In this document: one piece after another, positions 45,182 through 54,756 of the stretch | How positions within the stretch are numbered: position 1 is the stretch's first letter | How the letters are laid out: every line of letters begins with the position of its first letter | Origin: JACDAE01 sp963717195 | GTDB lineage: Bacteria; Chloroflexota; Ktedonobacteria; Ktedonobacterales; Ktedonobacteraceae | DNA: 64,000 nt | Direction: 5' to 3' | Assembly (NCBI GenBank): GCA_963717195.1 | Contig: CAVQVR010000012.1 | Span: 124,001 to 188,000 of the forward strand | Notes under the pieces: model-generated | The model's input: only the letters and a program-made list of their open reading frames with translations | Database searches by the model: none | What the model was told of the DNA's origin: nothing | Position numbers and translations under genes: made by a program

Positions 45182-46150
45182 TCAGAAGGGCTTGCGATAC
45201 CTCTGCTGGCGGAGCACTACCTGGTAACCAACGCTTTCGTACAGGTGGAGAGATTTGCCGGGATTCTCCGCTCTCGTCCGGATGTCTGCCTGCTGAATGC
45301 CGCGCTCCTGGCACCGTTGGAGCATGCGCGTCATCAACGCTTTGCCCAGACCACGCCATCTCCAGGGACGGCGTATCCCAACCCAGGGCGTATGCGCGCC
45401 TTCTTCATCGCTGGTACTGATGACATGCCCCGCGATCTGATCTCCATCCCAGGCCACCACCCACAGACTGGTATCCAGGTCAGGTCCGCCCAGATCGCGC
45501 AGCCATGTTTCATAGCTTTCGAGGCTGTCGTGGCTCTCAGAGAACGCTTCTTCATTCGCTGCATAGATGGCAGGCAACTGTTCACGCTCAACGGGGCGGA
45601 TTTCCAGACCATCAGGGAGCGATGTGAGCTGGATGGGTTCGGTGGGAAGCTGGCAGGTCATCCGCACGATGGTAAACGCTAGCGTGTATCCCTCACTCAA
45701 GAGCAAGGCTCGATTCCCAGGCTGGGTCTCGTCTGCATTGCCCCCGAACACACAGGGTTTCGTCGTCGGGTGCTGTTGTGCAATCTGGCGCAACCGTTGC
45801 TCTTGCCAGCGTAAGAGCGCACGTCCAATGCCTTTGCGTCTCCAATCAGGGACAAGCCAGCCAAGATGCAGGTAGAGCTTTGTGCCATTCATCTCTTCCC
45901 ACCAAGCGAGCCAGGTATAGCCAATCACCTGGCCATCCACCTCGACTATCAGGCAATCTTGCAAAGGGTTGCACACGGGATCGGGATCTATATCTGGTCC
46001 GGGGAGCCAGATGTCACCATCGACGGCTTGCACTTTCTTGCGCACCGCCTCGATTGCGGGGAAATCAACTTCTCCCTGAAAAAAGCGGAAGACTAAGCCA
46101 GGTATGGCTGGCGCGTCGGGAAGCATGAGGGTTGCTTGTGTATCGCTCAT
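45182..46150 (-). CDS. Double-domain GNAT acetyltransferase
   Basis: 322 residues with two GNAT domains. Motif A in the first reads LGWLVPDWRRKGIGRALLRW (acetyl-CoA loop RRKGIG), and in the second VGIRRPWRWRGLGKALMTRM (RWRGLG), followed by SVGYQVVLRQQRYRKPF. This tandem layout resembles mycothiol synthase MshD and related actinobacterial and chloroflexal N-acetyltransferases. The acceptor cannot be told from sequence. AAAGGAA lies about 10 bases upstream. Cytoplasmic. Confidence 0.87.
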   Translation of the reverse strand: MSDTQATLMLPDAPAIPGLVFRFFQGEVDFPAIEAVRKKVQAVDGDIWLPGPDIDPDPVCNPLQDCLIVEVDGQVIGYTWLAWWEEMNGTKLYLHLGWLVPDWRRKGIGRALLRWQEQRLRQIAQQHPTTKPCVFGGNADETQPGNRALLLSEGYTLAFTIVRMTCQLPTEPIQLTSLPDGLEIRPVEREQLPAIYAANEEAFSESHDSLESYETWLRDLGGPDLDTSLWVVAWDGDQIAGHVISTSDEEGAHTPWVGIRRPWRWRGLGKALMTRMLQRCQERGIQQADIRTRAENPGKSLHLYESVGYQVVLRQQRYRKPF

Positions 46151-46583
46151 GAGTGAGCTTGTTCCTTTCTACTGTTGATGTTCTCTGGACGTTTACCAGG
46201 ACACTAAGTGCATGTATAGTTGCTATTTCTATATTTTGCCAACAAAAACCACGAAACGTATCATGGCTCGTGATCTGAAAGAAGGCGTAAGAGTGAAAAA
46301 ACGCCACAAAAAACCACGAAGCGTAAGCACGCCTCGTGGTATGTTCTGCTTGTAAAAAACGAAAAAACTACCCTTTTGAGGACGCACTTATAGATAGGTA
46401 AGCGGGAATGCCAATTTTCGCGCCTACGCCCCACTTGATTTGCATGTGTAAAACCACCGTGTGCGTCCTTTCTGAGAGATAATAGCTGGGCTATTGACCT
46501 AAGAATACCATGGATTTCGTCGTGATACAAGCCTTAGGGAAAGGTGTGATTGAGCTTGCTGCACTACAAAGTCAACAGTTACA
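46151..46583. other. Intergenic region with hairpin
   Basis: There is no clear gene. A stable hairpin at 46313-46340 has arms ACCACGA-GCGT and ACGC-TCGTGGT with loop AAGC. A related half element (ACCACGAAACGTA) lies 60 bases upstream near 46248. A 30-residue basic frame at 46263 (MARDLKEGVRVKKRH) has no ribosome site and overlaps this hairpin, so I do not call it. Confidence 0.4.
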
Positions 46584-47265
46584 TTAGTCTTTCCCTGTAG
46601 TATCGCGTGCGGTAGTGAGCAGAACCAGAAACGGTATGAAGTTACGTAGAGGAAGTGCGTAGAGATTACGGCTTTTCTGCTCAATAATGCCTACCGCCAG
46701 CAATTCTTTGAGGTGATGATAGAGCTGACCTGCTGAAGAGAGATCAAGGGCTTCCTGAATCTGCTGACTGGTTTTGGGTCCCGAAAGGAGTTCACGCAGT
46801 AAGGTGAGGCGCAGTGGACTTCCCAACGCAGCGAATGTCTGGGCGAGCACCTCCGGTTCGCTTCCTAAGAGTTGAAGCAGCCAGGGAACTGGACGCTCCA
46901 TTTGCCATGCGTAAGGGGCTCCGGCAATACGAGCGGCTCCTGCATAGATAACGGCCCCGCTATTCCCATCTTGCTCGTAGGAAGGACCTTGACGACTTTG
47001 CATCAGGTGCAAGGTACCAAAGTCAGTTGATGGAATAGGGGGAGCCAGGGGAACAGGTGACGTGTTCCTGGCACCTTCTAAGGCAGCTATAGGAAGGACC
47101 TTGACGACTTTGCATCAGGTGCAAGGTACCAAAGTCAGTTGATGGAATAGGGGGAGCCAGGGGAACAGGTGACGTGTTCCTGGCACCTTCTAAGGCAGCT
47201 ACACGCTCTTGTAAGGAAGTAACCTGTTGTTCTAGTGCGAACAGACGCTCTTCATCGGTACTCAT
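46584..47265 (-). pseudogene. ArsR-like winged-helix regulator disrupted by a 112-bp tandem duplication
   Basis: The start is at 47265 (MSTDEERLFALEQQVTSLQE, a short coiled coil). The frame is lost after HLMQSRQGPSY, because the stretch 46978-47089 is an exact second copy of 47090-47201 and 112 is not a multiple of 3. Removing one copy gives 189 residues continuing EQDGNSGAVIYAGAARIAG into an ArsR-type winged helix (FAALGSPLRLTLLRELLSGP, QIQEALDLSSAGQLYHHLKE). It starts 2 bases after the stop of the M23 peptidase gene, so the two form one operon. As sequenced, the DNA-binding part cannot be made from the natural start. Confidence 0.85.
46978..47201. repeat. Exact tandem duplication, 2 x 112 bp
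   Basis: Copies 46978-47089 and 47090-47201 are identical base for base and directly adjoining. The unit lies wholly inside the ArsR-like gene and breaks its frame. Confidence 0.95.
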
Positions 47266-47267
47266 TG

Positions 47268-48287
47268 CTACTTTCTCTGGGACGTATCACGAACAATAAG
47301 GACATCGTTGCGTTTAAGGAACCCCTTCTCCTTGAAGATCATTGGCATACCCACTCCATCGCCGAAGCGATCAGGACTCCCTCCGTGCTCCGCATGAATA
47401 TGCAGATGAGGCTCGCTAGTATTGCCAGAATTTCCGACGTTCCCGATCGGCTGTCCCTGCTGTACCAGCTCTCCTGTATGAACCAGAACGCTGCCCTGCT
47501 GCAGATGAGCCAGGAGTATTTTCCTGTCCTGGTACCTGATGATCACGTGATTGCCGGCAATATGTGTACGATCCATCTCTGATGGTGCAAGATCAGGAAG
47601 GCCGTCAAGCGCGTTGACGATCTGGCCATCACAGGGACTATAGACGATATCTCCAAAGATACAATACGCGTCAAGCTGTCGAGGATAGATCCCTCGCGCC
47701 CTGGTACCCCAACGATTGAGTTTCATAATATCGTTCGCGTAGTGCTGCGCCATGTTATTGGCATGATAATTAATCGCTGTGGTGCCTCCTCCATGACCAA
47801 TGGTGTAGCAACCGGAGCGCAATGGAAAGGCAAGATGGAGAACTGGTCCCCAATACGTATATCCCCGTAATGCACGAGTGTCGAAGCTGGCGAAACAGCC
47901 AATGAGAACAAGGGTCACCAGGATACCAGGCCAACTCGTGGCAAGGTGAATAGGCCAGAAGGGGAGCCCACTCATTTTTGTGAGTGCTATCGCTGCTCCA
48001 ATCAGAAATGCTAGAAGCACTACATAACGCAAATAGAGACTGCTGATATGATACGGCATGATGAGGAAAAGAAAAAGCGCCTCTGTGGCATTAAGGAGCA
48101 ACAAGAGCCCCCATTCGCTTATGCTTGTATAGCCACCAGAATACAATTGCAGGAAAAACCAGAGTGGAAAGTAGATGCTTACGATTATAGAGGCGAACCA
48201 GCCCCCTCTGACAAGGAGTTGAACACGTCGTATGTGTCTTCTCTCATCTACTGGTAATGCTTCTCTTGAGAATACTTGATCGGTCAT
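47268..48287 (-). CDS. Membrane M23 (LytM) metallopeptidase
   Basis: 339 residues from the ATG at 48287 (MTDQVFSREALPVDERRH), supported by GAGGG 8 bases upstream; an ATG 15 bases earlier has no such site. About four hydrophobic helices occupy residues 25-140. The LytM domain follows with zinc ligands in HYANDIM (HxxxD) and EPHLHIHAE (HxH), and with SPCDGQIVNALDG and GNVGNSGNTSEPH. It should cleave peptide crosslinks of peptidoglycan or act as a lysostaphin-like lysin, facing outside the membrane. It is the first gene of an operon with the ArsR-like regulator. Confidence 0.87.
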   Translation of the reverse strand: MTDQVFSREALPVDERRHIRRVQLLVRGGWFASIIVSIYFPLWFFLQLYSGGYTSISEWGLLLLLNATEALFLFLIMPYHISSLYLRYVVLLAFLIGAAIALTKMSGLPFWPIHLATSWPGILVTLVLIGCFASFDTRALRGYTYWGPVLHLAFPLRSGCYTIGHGGGTTAINYHANNMAQHYANDIMKLNRWGTRARGIYPRQLDAYCIFGDIVYSPCDGQIVNALDGLPDLAPSEMDRTHIAGNHVIIRYQDRKILLAHLQQGSVLVHTGELVQQGQPIGNVGNSGNTSEPHLHIHAEHGGSPDRFGDGVGMPMIFKEKGFLKRNDVLIVRDTSQRK

Positions 48288-48425
48288 TGATAGTTCCCTC
48301 ATTTCAGATCTCGATGCCCTCTATAAAAAGCTAATTCTGTTATTCTAGTATATCGATATTTTAGAAGTATGTCAAGAACTGCACGGAGGATGCCCATCAT
48401 TTTTTGCAATCTGGCGCAATTTTGC

Positions 48426-48480
48426 GCACAATAGGCGTAGGGCTGCTTCTCTTGCAGAGGCAGCCCTACGCCTATTGTGC
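48426..48480 (-). terminator. Long hairpin (21-bp arms)
   Basis: Perfect 21-base arms (48426-48446 and 48460-48480) with a 13-base loop. It starts 9 bases after the end of the UspA gene (minus strand, ends 48489) and precedes the M23 gene promoter region. Confidence 0.65.
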
Positions 48481-48488
48481 CTGTCGTC

Positions 48489-49409
48489 CTAACGCAATTC
48501 TGTTGGCCTAACCACCAGCACAGGTAAACGCGTGGTATTGAGTACCCTCCCTGTAACACTCCCTGTGATCCATCGTTGCAAACCGCCGTATCCATGGGTG
48601 CTCAAGGCAATGACATCAAAATGATTTCTTTCTTCTGGCCCTTGCTCTGCCGTGCTCACAATTGCGTGTGCCACATCTTTATCGATAACTATCGACGAGG
48701 TAAGCGTCAGATGAAGAGCAGCTTCCCGTAGGATTGCATCCCTATCGTGGATGATAGTATCGAGATACTTTCTGGCCATATTCACCGTGTTGCTGGCCTC
48801 ATCATTCACCACATGGATAAGGTGCAAAGCGCCTTTTCCCGAGACCGAGAGAGCCATTGCCAGAGAAGTCGCAGGTCCAAGGGCAGCCTCTGCATTCTGA
48901 GAACCATCCAGCGGAACAAGAATACGCGGTCCCTCTGGTTCATGATGAAATTGTTCGGTGGGAAGAGAGCCACCTTCGCGCAGAACCAATACCGGAACAT
49001 CAGCATAACGAGCAACCTTCTCCGCGACCGATCCCATCATCCAGCGGGTGACACCTGTAAAGCCATGACTGCCCATCACAATAATGTCGGTGCGAGAGGA
49101 TGCAGCGATAGAAAGAATAATCGGGGCAATCAGGCCAACTGCTACCTCAGTTTTGACATAAATGCCTTTGAGCACATCATTTGCCGCCACCCCTTCCAGA
49201 TAGCTGGCTGCTAACTGTCGATCTGCTTCGCTGATGGTCTGAACAAGATTTGGCCGGGCTGCTGCGGAAGGCATTGAGGCAGGGATAGTATTGAGTACCC
49301 GGACAAGAGTGATGGAGCCTCCAGAGGCATGGGCCAGGCGAGCTGCAACGGGAAGTGCTCGCTCAGCCAGCCCAGAGCCGTCTAAAGGAACAAGGATACG
49401 CTTGAACAT
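48489..49409 (-). CDS. Tandem universal stress protein (UspA family)
   Basis: 306 residues with two Usp domains (about 1-147 and 155-303). Each has the start pattern RILVPLDGSGLAERAL / RILVPLDGSQNAEAAL and the ATP-binding end pattern MGSHGFTGVTRWMMGSVAEK and STHGYGGLQRWITGSVTGR (G2xG9G[ST]). Members bind ATP and modulate stress responses. It lies 23 bases downstream of the split MFS gene and may be co-transcribed with it. Cytoplasmic. Confidence 0.92.
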   Translation of the reverse strand: MFKRILVPLDGSGLAERALPVAARLAHASGGSITLVRVLNTIPASMPSAAARPNLVQTISEADRQLAASYLEGVAANDVLKGIYVKTEVAVGLIAPIILSIAASSRTDIIVMGSHGFTGVTRWMMGSVAEKVARYADVPVLVLREGGSLPTEQFHHEPEGPRILVPLDGSQNAEAALGPATSLAMALSVSGKGALHLIHVVNDEASNTVNMARKYLDTIIHDRDAILREAALHLTLTSSIVIDKDVAHAIVSTAEQGPEERNHFDVIALSTHGYGGLQRWITGSVTGRVLNTTRLPVLVVRPTELR

Positions 49410-49432
49410 AATTGTGCTGCCTTTCTTTTTGC

Positions 49433-50164
49433 TCAGGAAGCCGCTGAACGAGAGGCTGTCGTATCAGTCGACACTTTCTCTTGCTCATCTTCCACAAACG
49501 AAAGAGGCCGGGCAACATTCTCCAGGGACTGCCTCTCCGCATTGACGCCAAAGAATATAGCAACCACACCAGCGGCAGCCATAAGCACGGCCCCAAACAG
49601 ATCACCATAAAAGACATTGATTGGTTTGCCTGTCTGGATGAGAGCGCTGAAGATGACGGGAGCCAGGGCACCACCCACTCCTGTACCTACTGCGAAAAAG
49701 AGCGCAATAGCCAGTGCACGAACTTCTAATGGAAAGATTTCGCTCACCGTCAGGTAGGCCGAGCTAGCACCTGCGGAAGCGAAGAAGAAGATGACCGACC
49801 AGCAAATCGTCTGTGTTACCGCATTGAGGGCGCCTTGCAGGAAGAGCCATCCAGTAATGGTAAGCAGGATTCCTGAGATGATGTAGGTAAAGGCGATCAT
49901 CTTGCGGCGTCCAATAGTATCAAAGAGGCGTCCGATGGTCATGGGCCCAACGACATTGCCAATCGCAAATGGGATCAGGTAGAGACCGACGCTGGACGCA
50001 GGCAGGTGATAGAACGTTGTAAGCACGAGGCCATAGGTAAAAAAGATTGCATTATAGAGGAAGGCCTGGCCAATCATCAAAGAGAGTCCAAGCAATGAGC
50101 GTGTAGGATAGTCTCTCAACATGGATTGAGCAATGCGTAGAAACTCACCGTACCGACTGGACAA
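49433..50164 (-). CDS. MFS transporter, C-terminal half (split by frameshift)
   Basis: The frame carries TM7-TM12 of a sugar-porter-like MFS protein: NAIFFTYGLVLTTFYHLPAS, then GPMTIGRLFDTIGRRKMIAF (conserved loop between TM8 and TM9), VSEIFPLEVRALAIALFF and a charged tail. It overlaps the N-terminal frame by 49 bases, which gives no ribosome site for its own start. Restoring one base near 50177 joins both into one 501-residue protein. Unless re-initiated, this half is not translated. Confidence 0.85.
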   Translation of the reverse strand: MSSRYGEFLRIAQSMLRDYPTRSLLGLSLMIGQAFLYNAIFFTYGLVLTTFYHLPASSVGLYLIPFAIGNVVGPMTIGRLFDTIGRRKMIAFTYIISGILLTITGWLFLQGALNAVTQTICWSVIFFFASAGASSAYLTVSEIFPLEVRALAIALFFAVGTGVGGALAPVIFSALIQTGKPINVFYGDLFGAVLMAAAGVVAIFFGVNAERQSLENVARPLSFVEDEQEKVSTDTTASRSAAS

Positions 50165-50937
50165 ATCAGTATCGAGCCTTCCGGTTCAGGCAAGGTGTCA
50201 ATATGATCTTCGCGCTCAATCTCGCGTTCAATAGAGGCAACAACCTCATCAGCTTCATCAAACCTTCCATGCATCATAAGCCAGCGCGGACTCTCTGGGA
50301 CAAAGCGACGGACAAGCAGAACGCCAGCGCCAAGGACAGCCCCCAGGCCAAAACAGAGCCGCCAGCCAAGATTAACTGCCAGCAGATGGGGATTGAGGAG
50401 CACGACTGTCAACGCTGAACCAACTGCTGTTCCCACCCACCAGGTACTATTAATGGCCAGATCCGTCCAACCACGAGCACGAGCTGGAATCAATTCATCA
50501 ATTGCAGAGTTAATTGCGGCGTACTCTCCACCGATACCCGTTCCTGTCAGGAAACGGCAGGCGGCAAACCAGATGAAGTTGAACGAGAAAGCGGTTGCCA
50601 CGGTTGCGATGAGGTACACTACAAGGGTGATCATAAAGAGCTTTTTGCGCCCAAGCTTATCGGTCAAACGCCCAAAGAACAGGGCGCCTACAACCTCGCC
50701 AATGAGATAAGCAGTAGCGGCAAATCCTATGTCTAAATCCGTCAGGTGCAATGTAAGGGGATCCTTGAGCTGGCTGCCAATAGCGCCAATGATGGTGACT
50801 TCCAGGCCATCAAGAATCCATGTGATGCCAAGCGAAACGACCACCAGCCAGTGCCATCGACTCCACGGCAGGCGATCCATACGAGCAGGAACATTAGTCC
50901 TGACCGCCTTTACATCGGGTAGTACATTACTACTCAT
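50116..50937 (-). CDS. MFS transporter, N-terminal half (split by frameshift)
   Basis: 273 residues with TM1-TM6 and the loop motif FGRLTDKLGRKKLFM (GRxxDxxGRxx, between TM2 and TM3) and FLTGTGIGGEYAAINSAIDE and FVPESPRWLMMHGR (PESPRWL), the sugar-porter/aromatic-acid transporter signatures. It ends with an aberrant tail after EPEGS. The correct continuation, LDTDLSSRYGEFLRIAQS, lies in the next frame, so one G is probably missing in the GG at 50177-50178. AAGGAGG lies 9 bases before the start. The solute is unknown. Confidence 0.87.
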   Translation of the reverse strand: MSSNVLPDVKAVRTNVPARMDRLPWSRWHWLVVVSLGITWILDGLEVTIIGAIGSQLKDPLTLHLTDLDIGFAATAYLIGEVVGALFFGRLTDKLGRKKLFMITLVVYLIATVATAFSFNFIWFAACRFLTGTGIGGEYAAINSAIDELIPARARGWTDLAINSTWWVGTAVGSALTVVLLNPHLLAVNLGWRLCFGLGAVLGAGVLLVRRFVPESPRWLMMHGRFDEADEVVASIEREIEREDHIDTLPEPEGSILICPVGTVSFYALLNPC

Positions 50938-50968
50938 ACTATCTGTCCTCCTTGCAACATATACATCT

Positions 50969-50984
50969 TTGTAACCAGTTACAA
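50969..50984. promoter_or_regulatory. Candidate operator TTGTAAC-CA-GTTACAA
   Basis: A perfect 7-base inverted repeat with a 2-base centre, 32 bases upstream of the MFS start codon, between the ribosome site and a possible TTGACA on the minus strand near 51030. It probably binds a TetR/GntR/MarR-size dimeric regulator. The rest of 50938-51286 shows no gene. Confidence 0.5.
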
Positions 50985-51286
50985 CGGATCTCTACAATCA
51001 CTTTTCTATGCATTCACATGATAGGTACATGTCAATACATACACGGTATAGTTGTATGTACAGACGAAGAATACACTAGAGATGGTCACCGCATAAAAAA
51101 GGAGAGAGCATCATAATCGTCAAGGGAATGCTTCAATACTCGTTGCGCTCTCGTGAGACTGCAGAGTTCTCTACCTGCTATAGGATAGACACGATGTATA
51201 CTTCATGGAAGTTTCATCTATCGGAGAAGAAAGGAGAGGTACTTGAACACGGCAGTATTTGATGATGATTACCGTTCGCTCCCATT

Positions 51287-53191
51287 TCAATCGGTCATTA
51301 TCTTTATCACTTTGTGCGCTGATTGCGCCTGATCCCCATTTGCATCGTCGGTGGCTATTGCAGTAAGAACCATACTTCCTTTCGAGGAAGCGGTAATATG
51401 AAATATTGCGACGCCCTGGCTATTTGCGGTTTGTTGCCCGAAGTGACGCACGATACCATTGAGTACAATGGTCACTCCCCCTCTGCTTGCCTGAATAATC
51501 ACCCTGATCGTAGAACCAGCATCAGCGCTACTGGGAGCGAAAATAGCAACTGTCAACGAAACAGTTGACGTTGGAGTTGTCCCTGCGACGGGAACTGATG
51601 TTGGCATTGGAGTTGTTGCTGATGTTGGAGCTGTTGCTACTACTGGTGTACTTTTTGGTACCGTACCCGGATGTGCTGATGAGACGGGAGCGTTTGCAGC
51701 AATGTGATGAGTATCAGAAAGAGAACCTGCACTGTGAGGTGGTGTGGTATGGGTGGTGGGTGGTGCATGAAATGCAGTGGGAGAAGGGAGGAATTGGTTC
51801 GAAGCAGCTTTCTGTAGAGGATAGACATTCTGAATCCACGTATCTTTTCCAGCTAATACTACAAGACCAATCACTACCAATCCAATCAGAGCAATGAGGG
51901 CGGTACGTCTGGAAGTAGACATCTTCCTGCTACCTGAAATTTGTGCCTGTGTCTGTGGCAAAGAAATGCCTCGCCTCTCTGTAACGCTCTGCGTCGCAGG
52001 GAGAAAAGCGGGCGTGGAAAGAGTGGGGAATTGCCCGTCTGTTAGAGTAGAAAGAGACAAGAATGCATGAGAGGATTGTGGTGCATCATCCTGTAAGGAG
52101 AAAGGCGTGGGGAACGATGGTTCTCCCTGTGAATAGATTGATGGTCCCAGGGATGGTTGCAAGATACGTCCATTGTTCGTAAGAGGAGACTCATAGACCA
52201 GCAATGGGAGTTGAGGAAAGAAAGTGGAGGCAGATGGTGCATTGATCGCTTCTTGCTGGTACATCGGGTGAGATACTTCCTCAGAAGAAATGGTGTCGGC
52301 CTGCTCCAACAAGGTAGCAGGAGAAATATCAGCCACGAGATCAGGAGAAGTAGCGCGTTCTTCTCCTGTATCATGCAAGGGGTCAGGGGTCACAGCCTGT
52401 TCCAGTGCCTGTGCGAACTCCTGGATCGTTGCGAACCGTGCCTGAGGATCTTTAGCAAGTGCCCTCATGATGACGTGTTCAAGAGCAGGAGATACATCTG
52501 GCACTTTTGTGCAGAGAGAAGGGGGTGATGTGTATAATTGTTGGACCGTCATCTCACGTTCGGAACCGGTAAAGGGCAATGAGCCACAGAGCCATTCATA
52601 GACAACAACGCCCAGAGCGTATTGGTCACTGGCCCGGCAAGGGTTTCCCTGAAGCTGTTCTGGCGCCATATAGGCAGTGGTGCCAGCGCTTCCAGTGAGG
52701 CGAGTCTGATTTCGGGCAAGGAGAGCCAACCCGAAATCGCTAAGCTGAATGCGTTGATTTTTTCCCAGCAACATATTCTCTGGTTTGACATCGCGATGAA
52801 TCACCCCATAATCATGGGCATACTGTAGCGCCTCTGCAAGCTGCTTTGTATAGGATAAAATGTGGGACAAGGGGAGGATGCTTTTTCTGGGATAGCGTTG
52901 CCGTACCGTGCCATTTTCTGCATAATTCATCACCAGGAAAGGGGTAATACCGCCTTCTACGCCAAATTCCAGGACACGTACAATACGAGGATGCTCTAGC
53001 AAGGCAATAATACGCGCTTCATTGAGAAAGCTCTCAAGTGCATCATTCATCAACTGTATATTCAGGACTTTAATGGCTGCAGGGATTTTGAGATAAATAT
53101 GTTCGCCTAAATAGACATCGGCAAAGCCGCCGCGACCGATCAGGCGCACAATGCGATAATTTCCCAGCCTGAGACCTATAAAATCAGACAT
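51287..53191 (-). CDS. PknB-like Ser/Thr protein kinase with extracellular tail
   Basis: 634 residues. The kinase domain (about 11-270) has RLIGRGGFADVYLGEH (glycine loop), AAIKVL (catalytic Lys), the catalytic loop VIHRDVKPENMLL, SDFGLALL and APEQLQGNP, so it should be active. A Ser/Pro/Thr-rich linker and a transmembrane helix (ALIALIGLVVIGLVVLAG, about 435-455) lead to a Thr/Pro-rich stalk and an Ig-like (Big) extracellular domain ending in SVDLxAIF/IMTD-like strands. This is a receptor-type kinase with no PASTA repeats. Stand-alone; its target is unknown. Confidence 0.9.
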   Translation of the reverse strand: MSDFIGLRLGNYRIVRLIGRGGFADVYLGEHIYLKIPAAIKVLNIQLMNDALESFLNEARIIALLEHPRIVRVLEFGVEGGITPFLVMNYAENGTVRQRYPRKSILPLSHILSYTKQLAEALQYAHDYGVIHRDVKPENMLLGKNQRIQLSDFGLALLARNQTRLTGSAGTTAYMAPEQLQGNPCRASDQYALGVVVYEWLCGSLPFTGSEREMTVQQLYTSPPSLCTKVPDVSPALEHVIMRALAKDPQARFATIQEFAQALEQAVTPDPLHDTGEERATSPDLVADISPATLLEQADTISSEEVSHPMYQQEAINAPSASTFFPQLPLLVYESPLTNNGRILQPSLGPSIYSQGEPSFPTPFSLQDDAPQSSHAFLSLSTLTDGQFPTLSTPAFLPATQSVTERRGISLPQTQAQISGSRKMSTSRRTALIALIGLVVIGLVVLAGKDTWIQNVYPLQKAASNQFLPSPTAFHAPPTTHTTPPHSAGSLSDTHHIAANAPVSSAHPGTVPKSTPVVATAPTSATTPMPTSVPVAGTTPTSTVSLTVAIFAPSSADAGSTIRVIIQASRGGVTIVLNGIVRHFGQQTANSQGVAIFHITASSKGSMVLTAIATDDANGDQAQSAHKVIKIMTD

Positions 53192-53329
53192 AAGAGTTAA
53201 ACCTCGCTGCCCAAAACATTTTTATAATAGTGCGAATGCGTCTTTGTTTATTGAAACGGTTGCCCGGTACAAGAATAACTTTTTTACATTCAAAAAGGAC
53301 TTCTTGTTGTGCACACAAAAACCGGTTTT

Positions 53330-53351
53330 CAGCCACGTTATTAGGTGGCTG
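53330..53351 (-). terminator. Terminator after propeller gene
   Basis: CAGCCAC (53330-53336) pairs with GTGGCTG (53345-53351), with an 8-base loop. On the minus strand it is followed by an AAAACCGGTTTT palindrome and a T-run. It lies just beyond the stop codon of the gene at 53354. Confidence 0.5.
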
Positions 53352-53353
53352 CA

Positions 53354-54520
53354 TCAGGCACCCAACAGATCGACCGTATTGGTATTGTCATCAGTAAAGT
53401 AGACAACCAGATTTCCAGCTCTGTCTTTGCCTGCCGTAACACCGAAGAGAGCAGAACCATTGCCTGTTTGCAGGTCAACTGGCACGGGATCAACTAGGCG
53501 AGTACCTACAACCGTGCCATCGTTCGCATTGAGTTCCAGCAAATTATTGTCATTCAAATTAACGACAAGGAGATCATTATTGAAGGGATTAAGGGCAATG
53601 CCACCTGGATTATTGAGAGGCTTCCCCTGGAAAGCGGTGACGCCTGGATCGGCAAACGTCGTTGTAGTACTATTGGGGAATGCAACAACACGATTTTTGA
53701 CGGGATCAAGTGCCAGTAGAGTATCTGTATATGTAACATTCTTAATTTTGAATGTGGGAGCCCAGGTTAAGGCGATCTTTGTTTCATTGCCGCTCCTGGC
53801 GAGTTGCGCGAACCTGGTCACTTTGAATGTTGCAACTCCATTACCCGGAATGACATCGATACGGTCAATCGTCGCATTGCCTGCATTAGCGACAAAAAAA
53901 GAGCTGGTTGAATGGACTTGCGGATTGGCTCGCCCACCATTAAAGGTGATCCCCCAGGGCTTCTGGAAGAGAGGATTATGGACAGTGGTGAGATAGGTCC
54001 CATCTGGATTGAAGATCACCACATCGTTTTTGCTGAAGTTGGTAACCCAGTCAGTCCCTGTTTGGGTATTAAACGCCTCTTTTGCCAGGCCACTAAAAAA
54101 AGAGGAACTGGTGGTCGTATTGAATTGGTGTGCAGGTCCAACACCTGCCGGAAACACGGCCAACGTTCTGCCTGTGTCCTGGTTGCCGATATTTGTGGCT
54201 ACCAGATCCCCTGTACGCAACGAGCCATTAGGGGCAGCAGTGAGCGTAGAAGAGAGTGAAGGAACAATCTGTACGTCATAGGGATTGGGATCAACAGAGG
54301 CCGTATGCCCCTTTTTATCAACAATAAATTGGGTACTTCCAAGGACACTCATGTGAATCAAGTTATTGATAGTAGTCACAGAATTCAAGTTCTGATTTTG
54401 TGGGATGTTGTTCGCATGAGTGGCGTTCGACGAAATAAAGAGAGGAACTACAGCGAGAGTAAGCAAGGCAGAAAGTGCTATGGTGGCAAAAATAATGGTC
54501 ATAAGACGACGTTTCATCAT
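53354..54520 (-). CDS. Secreted beta-propeller protein (TIGR03118-like)
   Basis: 388 residues from the ATG at 54520 (MMKRRLMTIIFATIALSALL), chosen for AGGAG 9 bases upstream. A signal peptide ends near NATHANN. Repeated units such as GDLVATNIGNQDTGRTLAVF, FVANAGNATIDRIDV and 'PGGIALNPFNNDLLVVNLND' are NHL/SMP-30-like propeller blades. It binds probably a small molecule or calcium outside the cell; no catalytic residues are evident. It is transcribed toward the kinase gene but after a gap and its own terminator. Confidence 0.8.
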   Translation of the reverse strand: MMKRRLMTIIFATIALSALLTLAVVPLFISSNATHANNIPQNQNLNSVTTINNLIHMSVLGSTQFIVDKKGHTASVDPNPYDVQIVPSLSSTLTAAPNGSLRTGDLVATNIGNQDTGRTLAVFPAGVGPAHQFNTTTSSSFFSGLAKEAFNTQTGTDWVTNFSKNDVVIFNPDGTYLTTVHNPLFQKPWGITFNGGRANPQVHSTSSFFVANAGNATIDRIDVIPGNGVATFKVTRFAQLARSGNETKIALTWAPTFKIKNVTYTDTLLALDPVKNRVVAFPNSTTTTFADPGVTAFQGKPLNNPGGIALNPFNNDLLVVNLNDNNLLELNANDGTVVGTRLVDPVPVDLQTGNGSALFGVTAGKDRAGNLVVYFTDDNTNTVDLLGA

Positions 54521-54756
54521 GAAAATATACTCCTGGCTTCGATCCCTGATTTTCACCTGCGGTTTAAAATGTCACTGTTTTTATTACACGGTGAGGTGGG
54601 CCAAAACTTACGAGAGGCGAAAAAAGTCTTTCCCCTCAGCGAAAGATTTCCCCTTCCCATCTATACACTATTTGATAAACAGGAAATTTTCAGCGAGCGT
54701 TCGCTAAAAATTCAGCAAGATGTGTCACACTTGCAAATGAAAGGAGTGGAGTAACG

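Noticed and set aside
46263..46355. 30-residue very basic frame (ribosomal-protein-like)
   Set aside because: No ribosome site, overlaps a stable hairpin and no match to a known small ribosomal protein.
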